A stretch of 12,452 bases of DNA, from NCBI GenBank assembly GCA_937915925.1, contig CALGGM010000105.1:1-12452 (forward strand), written 5' to 3'. Source of the stretch: an uncultured Clostridia bacterium. GTDB lineage: Bacteria > Bacillota > Clostridia > Christensenellales > CAG-138. Positions 6,510 to 12,452 of the stretch are shown here, in pieces. The notes beneath the pieces were generated by a model, which ran no database searches, was not told where the DNA came from, and was given only the letters and a program-made list of their open reading frames with translations. The position numbers and the translations under genes were made by a program. The stretch's first letter is position 1. Every line of letters starts with the position of its first letter.

Positions 6510-6836
6510 TTACTTGGGATCAGCCTCCGTGTCGAACAGAATGCGCATGTAATCCCGCCTGCCGTACAGCACGCGAACGATAAACACAACGCCGTTTTCG
6601 AACCGGTAGAAAACATTGTAGCTGCCGCATACAAGAAAGCGGTAATCCGTGTCGATCGAGACTACGGAAGCGAGCGGCGCTCCGGATTGCGGGAACTCCG
6701 ACAGCATCCGAATACGCCTGATGATCTTCGCGATCGTTAAAAGCGCAGCAGATTCGCTGCAAAGCTCCTCCGCAATGTACGCTTTTGCCTGCTTCAGATC
6801 CGACAGCGCGTCTGGCGAAAAACGAATCTCAGCCAT
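6510..6836 (-). CDS. RelE/ParE-family toxin
   Basis: This 108-residue protein has the RelE/ParE toxin layout: an opening IRFSPDALSDLKQAKAYI stretch, an amphipathic helical region to about residue 45, LSEFPQSG near 45-52, and the late strands YRFLVCGSYNVFYRF and VFIVRVLYGRRDYMRILF. Related toxins are either ribosome-dependent mRNA nucleases (RelE) or gyrase poisons (ParE), and the sequence alone does not decide. The RRDY segment and the YRFLV core resemble ParE-like members. I chose ATG at 6836: GGGAG lies about seven bases upstream, and the frame overlaps the antitoxin stop by eight bases, as expected for a coupled pair. An upstream extension to 6914 lies inside the antitoxin and is unlikely. 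Confidence 0.88.
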   Translation of the reverse strand: MAEIRFSPDALSDLKQAKAYIAEELCSESAALLTIAKIIRRIRMLSEFPQSGAPLASVVSIDTDYRFLVCGSYNVFYRFENGVVFIVRVLYGRRDYMRILFDTEADPK

Positions 6837-7083
6837 CGGAAACTCCCAAAGCGGATTCAACGTCGGACAGACTGAGCCAGCCCTGTTCGCTGCCGCTGCG
6901 TTCACCCTTCGCAAGCTCGCCCATCAGTTTCAGAACCGACTGCATCCTTTCATACTCCGCGATATCGACGATCGCATATCTGCCGCGTCCGTTCTTCGTC
7001 AAAAAAACCGGCTCCCCTGCTGCGACGTCACGCAGGACTTCGTTATAATTTCTCAGATCCGATACGGGCTTAATGTTCGGCAT
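6829..7083 (-). CDS. Phd/YefM-family antitoxin
   Basis: This 84-residue protein matches Phd/YefM (RelB-like) antitoxins: the N-terminal DNA-binding part carries PVSDLRNYNEVLRDV and EPVFLTKNGRGRYAIVDI, followed by an EYERM helix and a variable C-terminal toxin-binding tail rich in Ser and Glu. It would neutralise the RelE/ParE toxin and repress the shared promoter. I chose ATG at 7083, where AAAGGAGG lies seven bases upstream. The ATG at 7101 would use the ribosome binding site itself as coding sequence. The stop overlaps the toxin start by eight bases. A palindrome overlaps the -10 box of the promoter just upstream, which fits autoregulation. Confidence 0.9.
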   Translation of the reverse strand: MPNIKPVSDLRNYNEVLRDVAAGEPVFLTKNGRGRYAIVDIAEYERMQSVLKLMGELAKGERSGSEQGWLSLSDVESALGVSDG

Positions 7084-7102
7084 TGCACAGCCTCCTTTCA
7101 TT

Positions 7103-7121
7103 TGCTGTAATTATTATAGCA
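7103..7121. promoter_or_regulatory. candidate autoregulatory operator of toxin-antitoxin operon
   Basis: TGCTGTAATTATTATAGCA is a 19-bp palindrome with one mismatched pair, centred on 7112 and covering the -10 box. A second pair, TTTGCTGT at 7101-7108 and ACAGCAAA at 7141-7148, is a perfect 8-bp inverted repeat bracketing the whole promoter. Both suit binding by a Phd/YefM dimer or by two dimers. Confidence 0.55.
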
Positions 7122-7141
7122 GAATTATTCTTAAAATACAA
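7113..7141 (-). promoter_or_regulatory. promoter of toxin-antitoxin operon
   Basis: On the minus strand: TTGTAT, a 17-base spacer, then a perfect TATAAT at 7118-7113. The start point would be near 7106, about 23 bases before the antitoxin ATG. Confidence 0.85.
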
Positions 7142-7145
7142 CAGC

Positions 7146-7176
7146 AAAATAATAAAACAGGCAGCCGTAGCTGCCT
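7146..7176 (-). terminator. terminator-like hairpin before toxin-antitoxin promoter
   Basis: On the minus strand, a 7-bp stem AGGCAGC-TACG-GCTGCCT (7176-7159) is followed by GTTTTATTATTTT. It would stop transcripts arriving from the dipeptidase side and so insulate the toxin-antitoxin promoter. Confidence 0.6.
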
Positions 7177-7177
7177 T

Positions 7178-7207
7178 CAGCGTGTCAAAAAACCTTTTGA
7201 CACGCTG
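7178..7207. repeat. 13-bp perfect hairpin
   Basis: CAGCGTGTCAAAA at 7178-7190 and TTTTGACACGCTG at 7195-7207 are exact inverted repeats around a 4-base loop. The symmetric A/T ends could make it a two-way terminator. It abuts the hairpin at 7159-7176 and the nested element at 7209-7402. Confidence 0.75.
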
Positions 7208-7208
7208 A

Positions 7209-7402
7209 GCAGGCTGTTGATAAGGGAGGCAGAATCCGCGTTTTCGCGACGGAGCTATACTTACGTATGCGACTGAGCGAAAACGCGGATAATTTGCGGC
7301 GAAATAATAGAAAGAAAGGGCGCCCTCGCGCCCTTTCATCCTGCCAGTATTCATTTATAATATCTCGCCGCAAATGGTCTGACCCCTTTTGCGACAGCCT
7401 GC
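7209..7402. repeat. 194-bp nested inverted-repeat element
   Basis: The outer arms are GCAGGCTGT (7209-7217) and ACAGCCTGC (7394-7402), exact inverted repeats. Two side-by-side hairpins fill the inside. The left has 14-bp perfect arms, ATCCGCGTTTTCGC (7234-7247) with its complement at 7277-7290. The right has 11-bp arms, ATTTGCGGCGA (7292-7302) with its complement at 7365-7375, and contains a further 10-bp hairpin at 7314-7337. The 14-base string CCGTAGCTGCCTTC occurs at 7165-7178 and 7404-7417, on both sides. This fills most of the 349-base spacer between dipeptidase and antitoxin genes. No coding sequence is supported here. It looks like a MITE-type or REP-type mobile element, or a structured RNA. 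Confidence 0.75.
7301..7337 (-). terminator. terminator of dipeptidase gene
   Basis: On the minus strand, a perfect 10-bp stem GAAAGGGCGC / GCGCCCTTTC with loop GAGG is followed by TTTCTATTATTTC. It lies about 95 bases after the dipeptidase stop, within the nested inverted-repeat element. Confidence 0.6.
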
Positions 7403-7432
7403 ACCGTAGCTGCCTTCTTACATGATTCATGC

Positions 7433-8359
7433 TCACACAAACTGCACGATATAGTCATGCAGATTGCGGTACGCGATGCGCTCGACCTCGGCGGGCGTGA
7501 AGCCCTCCGAAAGAAGCGCGTCGAACAGAGCGGGAAGATCGGACGGATTTTTAAGATCCTTCGGATAGCGCTGCATGCCGTCAAAGTCCGAGCCGATTGC
7601 GACGTGCTCAACGCCCGCGATCGACGCGATATGCGAGATATGCCGCACGATGTCCGCGACCGTCGCGTGACCGGATTCGCAAAGCTGCGGGCCGTAGAAA
7701 TTCACGCCGACGACGCCGCCCTTCTTTGCGATCGCCTTGATGTGCTCATCCCTTAGACAGCGCGGCGCGTTCATAAGCTTTCGGCTGTTCGAGTGCGACG
7801 CAAAGATCGGCTGCGTGCTGTAAACAAGCGCGTCCTCGATCCCGTCGTCGGAAAGGTGCGACACGTCAAACGCCATGCCGAGCCGGTTCATTTCTTTGAG
7901 GATCTCGCGTCCCGCCTCAGAAAGACCCCGGCGTCTTTTGCCCTGCGCGGCGCCGGCAAGCTCGTTGTCCGAGTTCCATGTAAACATCATCTCGCGCACG
8001 CCGAGCCGGTAGAGATCGCGAAGGATCGACGGCGAAGCGCCAAGGCACTCCGCGCCCTCCACCGCAAGCACGGTCGCGATCTTGCCGGATCGCGGATCGA
8101 AGTCCTTTGTGAGCGGAACGAACTCCGGATGCGTTTCGAGCATGGTGTGATACCGGTCGATCATGATCAGTACCTGTTCGAGCGGCGGAACCTTCAAGGT
8201 CGTATCCGCCCACGCCGCGAGAAACTGGATCGCCACGCCGCCGTTTTTCAGGTTCTCCAGCGTGATGGTCTGATTCCGCTTCTGCGTGTCGATCGTCCAG
8301 CCGTATTCCATGGCGCCGAACAGATAATCGCAATGCGCGTCCGCTGCGTAAAAGTGCAT
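7433..8359 (-). CDS. M19 membrane dipeptidase family peptidase
   Basis: This 308-residue protein is an M19 (renal or membrane dipeptidase) family zinc peptidase, which hydrolyses dipeptides and in some members tolerates D-amino acids. Metal-site residues can be followed in order: ADAHCD with His9 and Asp11, the bridging glutamate in AVEG (Glu101), His168 in DVSHLS, His189 in ASHSNSR, and Asp258 in GSDFDG. The opening strand has no signal peptide, so it is probably cytoplasmic, as in many bacterial members. Length is normal for the short bacterial forms. The ATG at 8359 has a near-perfect AGGAGG six bases upstream. I see no promoter between it and rny; it may be read from the rny side past a repeat hairpin, or from an unrecognised promoter. 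A terminator follows. Confidence 0.93.
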   Translation of the reverse strand: MHFYAADAHCDYLFGAMEYGWTIDTQKRNQTITLENLKNGGVAIQFLAAWADTTLKVPPLEQVLIMIDRYHTMLETHPEFVPLTKDFDPRSGKIATVLAVEGAECLGASPSILRDLYRLGVREMMFTWNSDNELAGAAQGKRRRGLSEAGREILKEMNRLGMAFDVSHLSDDGIEDALVYSTQPIFASHSNSRKLMNAPRCLRDEHIKAIAKKGGVVGVNFYGPQLCESGHATVADIVRHISHIASIAGVEHVAIGSDFDGMQRYPKDLKNPSDLPALFDALLSEGFTPAEVERIAYRNLHDYIVQFV

Positions 8360-8377
8360 TTGATCCTCCTAAAATGA

Positions 8378-8401
8378 AAGGGGTTGTCTTTGCAACCCCT
8401 T
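8378..8401. repeat. 9-bp hairpin just before dipeptidase gene
   Basis: AAGGGGTTG (8378-8386) and CAACCCCTT (8393-8401) form a perfect stem with a 6-base loop. On the minus strand TCATTTT follows, a weak U-tract, and the dipeptidase ribosome binding site begins about six bases later. It could act as an attenuator. A related AAGGGTTGTC string recurs near 8626, at the far end of this spacer. Confidence 0.5.
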
Positions 8402-8420
8402 GATGCTTTACAACCCCTCA

Positions 8421-8471
8421 GTCACCTATCGGTGACAGCTCCCCTTGCACAGGGGAGCCAAGCGTTTTTTT
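8421..8471. repeat. double-hairpin interspersed repeat with T-tract
   Basis: Two hairpins lie next to each other: GTCACC-TATC-GGTGAC (8421-8436) and GCTCCCCT-TGCAC-AGGGGAGC (8438-8458). On the plus strand CAAGCG and seven Ts (8465-8471) follow, so it resembles a plus-strand terminator, though no plus-strand gene is present. The CTCAGTCACC..GGTGACAGCTCCCC layout is one I recognise as a frequent intergenic repeat in gut Clostridia. The rest of 8476-8640 holds an 8-bp inverted repeat (CTCCCTGT 8482-8489, ACAGGGAG 8553-8560) and no gene. Confidence 0.65.
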
Positions 8472-8560
8472 CTTTCTTGCCCTCCCTGTGCAATGGGGCG
8501 CGGAAATGAGCGCCCGCAGTGCGGGGGGAAGCGAATCGGAAGCGCGGGCCGAACAGGGAG

Positions 8561-8583
8561 AAAACCACACAGCGCGTGGTTTT
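8561..8583 (-). terminator. probable terminator of rny
   Basis: On the minus strand, a 10-bp stem AAAACCACGC-GCT-GTGTGGTTTT (one G-U pair) ends in TTTTCTCC, about 60 bases after the rny stop. The T-run is inside the stem, so efficiency is uncertain. Confidence 0.5.
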
Positions 8584-8640
8584 CGACCATGTGAGACCAT
8601 CGGTGGATCGCGAAGCGATACGGAAGGGTTGTCTTGTCCT

Positions 8641-10191
8641 TTACTTCGCGTAGTCGACCGTGCGGGTCTCGCGAATGACGTTGACCTTGATCTGACCCGG
8701 ATATTCGAGCTCGCTCTCGATGCGCTTTGCGATATCCTTTGCCATGATGACGGTCTCGGTGTCGCTGACGCGCTCGGGCTTGACGATGATACGGACCTCT
8801 CTGCCCGCCTGGATCGCGTAGGAATAATCGACGCCCTCGAACGAGTTTGCGATCTCCTCGAGCTTTTCAAGACGCTTGATGTACGCTTCGAGCGTTTCGC
8901 GGCGCGCGCCGGGTCTTGCCGCCGAGATCGCGTCCGCCGCCTGCACGAGCACCGCTTCGATCGAGTTGGGATCGACGTCGCCGTGGTGCGCCATGATGCA
9001 GTGGATGACCGCGTTGTTCTCGCGATACTTCTTCGCAAGGTCTGCGCCGATCTGCGCGTGGCTGCCCTCGACCTCGTGGTCGATGGACTTGCCGATGTCG
9101 TGCAACAGACCTGCGCGCTTTGCGAGCGCGACGTTTGCGCCGATCTCACTCGCCATAATGCCCGCAAGATGCGCAACCTCGATGGAGTGGCGCAGGACGT
9201 TCTGACCGTAGCTCGTGCGGTACTTCATTCTGCCGAGGTAACGGATCAGCTCATGATGCAGCCCGTGTACGCCGACCTCGAGCACCGCGGCTTCGCCCGC
9301 TTCGCGGATCGTCTGATCGACTTCCTTGCGCGCCTTCTCGACCATTTCCTCGATGCGCGCGGGGTGGATGCGTCCGTCCATGATCAGCTTTTCAAGGCTG
9401 ATGCGCGCGATCTCTCTGCGCACCGGATCGAATGCGGACAGGATGACCGCTTCCGGCGTGTCGTCGATGATCAGATCGACGCCGGTCGCCGTTTCGAGCG
9501 CGCGGATGTTGCGTCCCTCGCGGCCGATGATGCGGCCCTTCATTTCGTCATTGGGCAGCGGCACGACGGACACGGTCGCCTCCGCGACGTGATCCGCGGC
9601 ACAGCGCTGAATCGCCAAAGACACGATGTTTCTTGCGCGCTTGTCGGCTTCTTCCTTGGTGCGCTGTTCGATCTCGCGGAGCATCACCGCCGCTTCGTGC
9701 TTCGCTTCCTGCTCGGCACGGTCGAGCACCATGGTCTTTGCCTCGTCGAGCGTGATGCCCGAGATGCGTTCAAGCTCCTGCTCCTGCTTCTTATAAAGGG
9801 CGTTGATCTCGTCCTCCAGCTTGTCGAGCTTCTTGGTGCGGTCGTTTAACTGCTGCTCGCGGCTTTCGACGCCTTCGAGCTTCTTGTCCAGCGATTCCTC
9901 ACGCTGGAACAGCCTGCGTTCGTTTTGTTTGAGTTCGTTTCTGCGCTCGCGGACTTCCTTTTCCGCCTCGTTGCGGATCTTGTACGCCTCGTCCTTTGCT
10001 TCCAGAACCTTTTCTTTGCGGATCTCTTCGGCCTTCTTCTGCGCTTCGTCGTACAGGCGTTTCACGGCGTCCTCCGCCTTTTCCACCTTCGCCTCTGCGA
10101 CGTTCTTGCGGTAGAAGTAACCGATCACAAATCCGATCACCGCGCCGACGATGAGACCGGCGCCAAGCAATACGTAGTGCAACCAGTTCAA
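8641..10191 (-). CDS. rny: ribonuclease Y
   Basis: RNase Y is the membrane-anchored endonuclease that starts bulk mRNA decay in many Firmicutes. The 516-residue form begins with one transmembrane helix (about residues 4-26), then a long charged coiled coil to about 190, a KH domain with GRIIGREG (219-226), and an HD domain with His335, the HD pair His364-Asp365, the AHHGDVD segment (401-407) and Asp420. Length is near the ~520 of B. subtilis RNase Y. I chose TTG at 10191, because GGAG lies nine bases upstream and the helix begins directly after it. A TTG at 10230 would add 13 residues but lies inside a strong hairpin and has no ribosome binding site. Two promoter-like sites and a hairpin lie upstream. 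Confidence 0.96.
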   Translation of the reverse strand: MNWLHYVLLGAGLIVGAVIGFVIGYFYRKNVAEAKVEKAEDAVKRLYDEAQKKAEEIRKEKVLEAKDEAYKIRNEAEKEVRERRNELKQNERRLFQREESLDKKLEGVESREQQLNDRTKKLDKLEDEINALYKKQEQELERISGITLDEAKTMVLDRAEQEAKHEAAVMLREIEQRTKEEADKRARNIVSLAIQRCAADHVAEATVSVVPLPNDEMKGRIIGREGRNIRALETATGVDLIIDDTPEAVILSAFDPVRREIARISLEKLIMDGRIHPARIEEMVEKARKEVDQTIREAGEAAVLEVGVHGLHHELIRYLGRMKYRTSYGQNVLRHSIEVAHLAGIMASEIGANVALAKRAGLLHDIGKSIDHEVEGSHAQIGADLAKKYRENNAVIHCIMAHHGDVDPNSIEAVLVQAADAISAARPGARRETLEAYIKRLEKLEEIANSFEGVDYSYAIQAGREVRIIVKPERVSDTETVIMAKDIAKRIESELEYPGQIKVNVIRETRTVDYAK

Positions 10192-10218
10192 GGTATTCTT
10201 CTCCAATCTATAATAAAT

Positions 10219-10243
10219 ATAACCGAGCAATCTGCCCGGCTAT
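10219..10243 (-). promoter_or_regulatory. hairpin in rny leader
   Basis: On the minus strand, ATAGCCGGGCA-GAT-TGCTCGGTTAT forms an 11-bp stem (two G-U pairs) with a 3-base loop, followed by an AU-rich run and the rny ribosome binding site about 14 bases on. It may modulate rny translation or be a processing site. Autoregulation is speculation. Confidence 0.5.
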
Positions 10244-10269
10244 TCAGAGGATCGATTCAAGCTTTCGAA

Positions 10270-10297
10270 ATTGTACCACGCGCCAAAAGCGCGGCAA
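10270..10297 (-). promoter_or_regulatory. proximal rny promoter candidate (P2)
   Basis: On the minus strand: TTGCCG, a 16-base spacer, then TACAAT at 10275-10270. The leader would be about 70 bases. The -35 box and the short spacer make it weaker than the distal site. Confidence 0.5.
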
Positions 10298-10364
10298 GCG
10301 TTCCGCAAATCTATGTTTCAATACTATGATGAACGCACTCGGCAGTGCAGGATTACTCGATAAT

Positions 10365-10393
10365 ATTGTAAACATTTTTTCAGTTAAAGTCAA
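10365..10393 (-). promoter_or_regulatory. distal rny promoter (P1)
   Basis: On the minus strand: TTGACT, an A/T-rich 17-base spacer, then TACAAT at 10370-10365. It lies in an AT-rich island (10360-10440) unlike the GC-rich surroundings. It would give rny a leader of about 165 bases, which includes a small hairpin GCACT-GCCG-AGTGC at 10348-10335. Confidence 0.75.
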
Positions 10394-10474
10394 GAACCGT
10401 GTATGCATAATATGCATATTTTTCTATTATATATTATTCAAAGAAGGCGGTACGGAAGGATGTGCGTCCGCGCC

Positions 10475-10600
10475 ATGCTGCGAAAGAGATTCTTCGTCGC
10501 TTCGCTCCTCAGAATGACAGAAAGAGCTTCGCGCTGCAGAATGCTGCGAAGGAGATTCTTCGTCGCTTCGCTCCTCAGAATGACAGAAAGAGCTTCGCGC
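10475..10600. repeat. two 60-bp direct repeats, period 66
   Basis: 10475-10534 and 10541-10600 match over 60 bases with one difference (A or G at the eleventh base). The core reads GAGATTCTTCGTCGCTTCGC followed by TCCTCAGAATGACAG. It is the interspersed element that, translated on the minus strand, gives the familiar spurious CHSEERSDEES peptide. Confidence 0.85.
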
Positions 10601-10693
10601 CTCAGAATGACAGAATGAGCTTCGCGCCTCAGAATGACAGAAAGAGCTTCGCGCCTCAGAATGACAGAATGAGCTTCGCGCCTCAGAATGACA
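10573..10693. repeat. 27-bp tandem repeat array, 4.5 copies
   Basis: Units start at 10573, 10600, 10627, 10654 and 10681 (the last partial), each CCTCAGAATGACAGA followed by A/T and GAGCTTCGCG. The period is exactly 27, a multiple of three, so spurious open frames run through on both strands. The second T/A difference alternates (A, T, A, T). The first unit lies inside the second 60-bp repeat, so the array seems to have grown from its end. It is not a CRISPR array: there are no unique spacers. Confidence 0.9.
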
Positions 10694-10721
10694 CAAAAGG
10701 AACTGTCACGGACAAAGCATG

Positions 10722-10750
10722 TGTCATCCTGAGGTGAAACCGAAGGATCT
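10722..10750. repeat. inverted relative of the CTCAGAATGACA repeat
   Basis: The 29 bases starting TGTCATCCTGAGG and ending GAAGGATCT resemble the reverse complement of the 10481-10520 repeat core. In the transcript downstream of polC the two could pair as a long hairpin and act as an end-protecting or terminating structure. Confidence 0.6.
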
Positions 10751-10770
10751 CCTTCTCCGCAAATTCTTCT

Positions 10771-12452
10771 TTAGAAATCGAACAGGGAGATCTGCTTGTT
10801 CTTTGGCATATCACCGAACGCGCCGCACTGCTCCAGCATGGAGACGATGCCGGTGTTCGCGCCGGTCTCGTTTGCGAAATCCTCGATCGTGGGGTACACG
10901 ACGCCGGGCTTTCTGCGCTCGCAGATGGCGATCGCCTGTCCCGCGCCGACGCCCGGGATCGCGTCAAACGGCGGGCGGAGCGCGTTGCCCTCGATCAAGA
11001 ACTTCGTCGCGTCGGACTTATAGACGTCCACCGGAAGAAGCTCAATGCCGCGCACGTTCATTTCGTACACGAGCTCCAGGATCGTGACAAGCTCCTTGTC
11101 CTTCTTCTTTTCGCTGTCGGTCTTCTGCGCGGACGACGCGCCTTTTTCGATCTCGTCGATTTGCCGCTTCACCGCCTCCGGACCGCCCGCGGCGCGCGTG
11201 ATGTCGAACGCGTCGGCGCGCACCGTGAAGTACACCGCATAGAACGCGAGCGGATGATGCACCTTGTAATACGCGATGCGGAACGACGACATCGAGTACG
11301 CGACCGCGTGACCGCGCGGGAACATGTACTTGATCTTCTTGCACGAATCGACAAACCATGCAGGGATATTGCCGTCGACCATCGCCTGCTCCATTTCGTC
11401 GGTCAGTCCCTTGCCCTTTCGGACGCGCTCCATGATCTTGAACGACAGCGACGCCTCCATGCCGTGCGCGATAAGATAATTCATAATATCGTCACGCGTG
11501 CATAGAACCTCAGAAAGCTTTGCGATGCCGCCCATAACGAGCGGTTCGGCGTTGTTCAGCCACACGTCCGTGCCATGCGTCAAGCCCGCGATGCGGATCA
11601 GCTCCTCGAACGTGGTCGGGCGCGTATTTTCAAGCACCTGCCGCACAAAGCCCGTGCCGAACTCCGGCACGCCGAGCGTGCCCAAGGAACAGCCGATCTC
11701 ACTTAGATCGATTTTCAACGGCGCGACGGTCGAGAACAGATCGCGCGTTTCGGGATCGTCCAACGGGATGGACCGCGGGTTCAGCCCCGTCAGCGCTTCG
11801 AGCATATGCAGCGCGGTCGGATCGTCGTGCCCGAGGATGTCGAGCTTTACGAGACGGTCGTCCATCGCGTGGAAGTCGAAGTGCGTGGTGATCGTGTTCT
11901 TGTCGACCTTGTCCGCCGGATACTGGATCGGGGTGTAATCGTACACCTCGGTGTACTCGTCGTGATCGCGCGGCACGATGACGATGCCGCCCGGGTGCTG
12001 ACCGGTCGTGACCTTGACGCCCTCGCAGCCCTTTTCGAGCCGCTGGACCTCCGCGGAAGAGAACGTGCGTCCCGTCGCCTCGGCGAACGAATACACGCAT
12101 TCAAACGCCTTGCGCTCGGCGAGACCGGAGATCGTGCCCGCGCGGAACGCGTGTCCCTTGCCGAACATCTCCTCGACGTACTTATGCGCGACCGGCTGAT
12201 ATTCGCCGGAAAAGTTCAGATCGATATCGGGAACCTTGTCGCCCTTGAATCCCAAAAAGACCTCGAAGGGGATCTCAAAGCCCTCCTTGTTGAGCATCGT
12301 GCCGCAGTTCGGGCACGCGCGGTTCGGCATGTCCGCGCCGACGCTGTACTTCGTGCGGTCGATGTCGAAGTCGGAGAATTTGCACTTTGGGCAAACGTAG
12401 TGCGGCGAAAGCGCGTTGACCTCGGTGATGCCCGCCAGCATCGCCACGACCG
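10771..12452 (-). CDS. polC: DNA polymerase III PolC-type alpha subunit, C-terminal part
   Basis: This is the last ~559 residues of PolC, the replicative polymerase of low-GC Gram-positives (about 1440 residues when complete). The frame runs off the window at 12452, so the start and the exonuclease domain are missing. Visible parts, in order: the EITEVN-like segment and HYVCP; a zinc site with two cysteine pairs, CPKC and CPNC; the catalytic DID in PDIDLNFSGEYQ, typical of PolC; the fingers region with ATGRTFSS and QHPGG; KLDILGHDDPT; YMFPRGHAVAYSMSS; a helix-hairpin-helix-like IPGVGAGQA near the end; and a terminal QISLFDF, fitting the C-terminal clamp-binding motif of PolC. No frame break is seen. 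The stop TAA is at 10771-10773, followed by the repeat array and no clear simple terminator. Confidence 0.97.
   Translation of the reverse strand, partial: VVAMLAGITEVNALSPHYVCPKCKFSDFDIDRTKYSVGADMPNRACPNCGTMLNKEGFEIPFEVFLGFKGDKVPDIDLNFSGEYQPVAHKYVEEMFGKGHAFRAGTISGLAERKAFECVYSFAEATGRTFSSAEVQRLEKGCEGVKVTTGQHPGGIVIVPRDHDEYTEVYDYTPIQYPADKVDKNTITTHFDFHAMDDRLVKLDILGHDDPTALHMLEALTGLNPRSIPLDDPETRDLFSTVAPLKIDLSEIGCSLGTLGVPEFGTGFVRQVLENTRPTTFEELIRIAGLTHGTDVWLNNAEPLVMGGIAKLSEVLCTRDDIMNYLIAHGMEASLSFKIMERVRKGKGLTDEMEQAMVDGNIPAWFVDSCKKIKYMFPRGHAVAYSMSSFRIAYYKVHHPLAFYAVYFTVRADAFDITRAAGGPEAVKRQIDEIEKGASSAQKTDSEKKKDKELVTILELVYEMNVRGIELLPVDVYKSDATKFLIEGNALRPPFDAIPGVGAGQAIAICERRKPGVVYPTIEDFANETGANTGIVSMLEQCGAFGDMPKNKQISLFDF

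Noticed and set aside
8488..9849. 453-codon plus-strand frame opposite rny
   Set aside because: It is antisense to a clearly recognised RNase Y and consists of the complement of its codons.
10573..10693. Possible CRISPR array
   Set aside because: Units are head-to-tail without unique spacers, and no cas genes are present.
10427..10737. Open frames on both strands with repeated CHSEARSSF or FAPQNDRKS peptides
   Set aside because: They are products of the 27-bp and 60-bp DNA repeats, whose periods keep frames open; they have no ribosome binding site or family similarity.

Overview
The window looks like chromosome from a spore-forming, fairly GC-rich Firmicute, most likely a Clostridia-class gut or anaerobic lineage. 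The evidence is a PolC-type replicative polymerase, an RNase Y, a complete GerA-family germinant receptor operon, strong AGGAGG ribosome binding sites, and intergenic spacers full of the palindromic repeats common in such genomes. Every supported gene reads on the minus strand, so transcription runs from high to low coordinates.

Right part (12452 to 8641): the C-terminal ~40% of polC (cut by the window edge), then a ~540-base spacer with a repeat array and two promoter-like sites, then rny. Middle (8640 to 6314): a hairpin-rich repeat spacer, an M19 (membrane dipeptidase family) peptidase, a 194-bp nested inverted-repeat element, a Phd/YefM-RelE/ParE toxin-antitoxin pair with its own promoter and palindromic operator candidate, and tRNA-Trp(CCA) with promoter and terminator. 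The toxin-antitoxin terminator overlaps the tRNA promoter.

Left part (6313 to 1): a ~430-base repeat-filled spacer with no convincing gene, then a tight six-gene run: class 3 lipase-like protein, a phosphopantetheinyl transferase fused in frame to a GIY-YIG domain, gerAA, gerAB, gerAC, and a 56-residue two-helix membrane protein that fits the position and shape of a germinant receptor D subunit. Neighbouring genes overlap or lie 3 to 29 bases apart, so one transcript could cover all six. The only strong promoter seen is a sigma-A-type site before the lipase.

The most unusual items are the PPTase/GIY-YIG fusion and its placement directly before a germinant receptor operon, the small fourth ger-cluster protein, and the nested inverted-repeat element between the dipeptidase and the toxin-antitoxin pair. 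The rest is ordinary housekeeping content.
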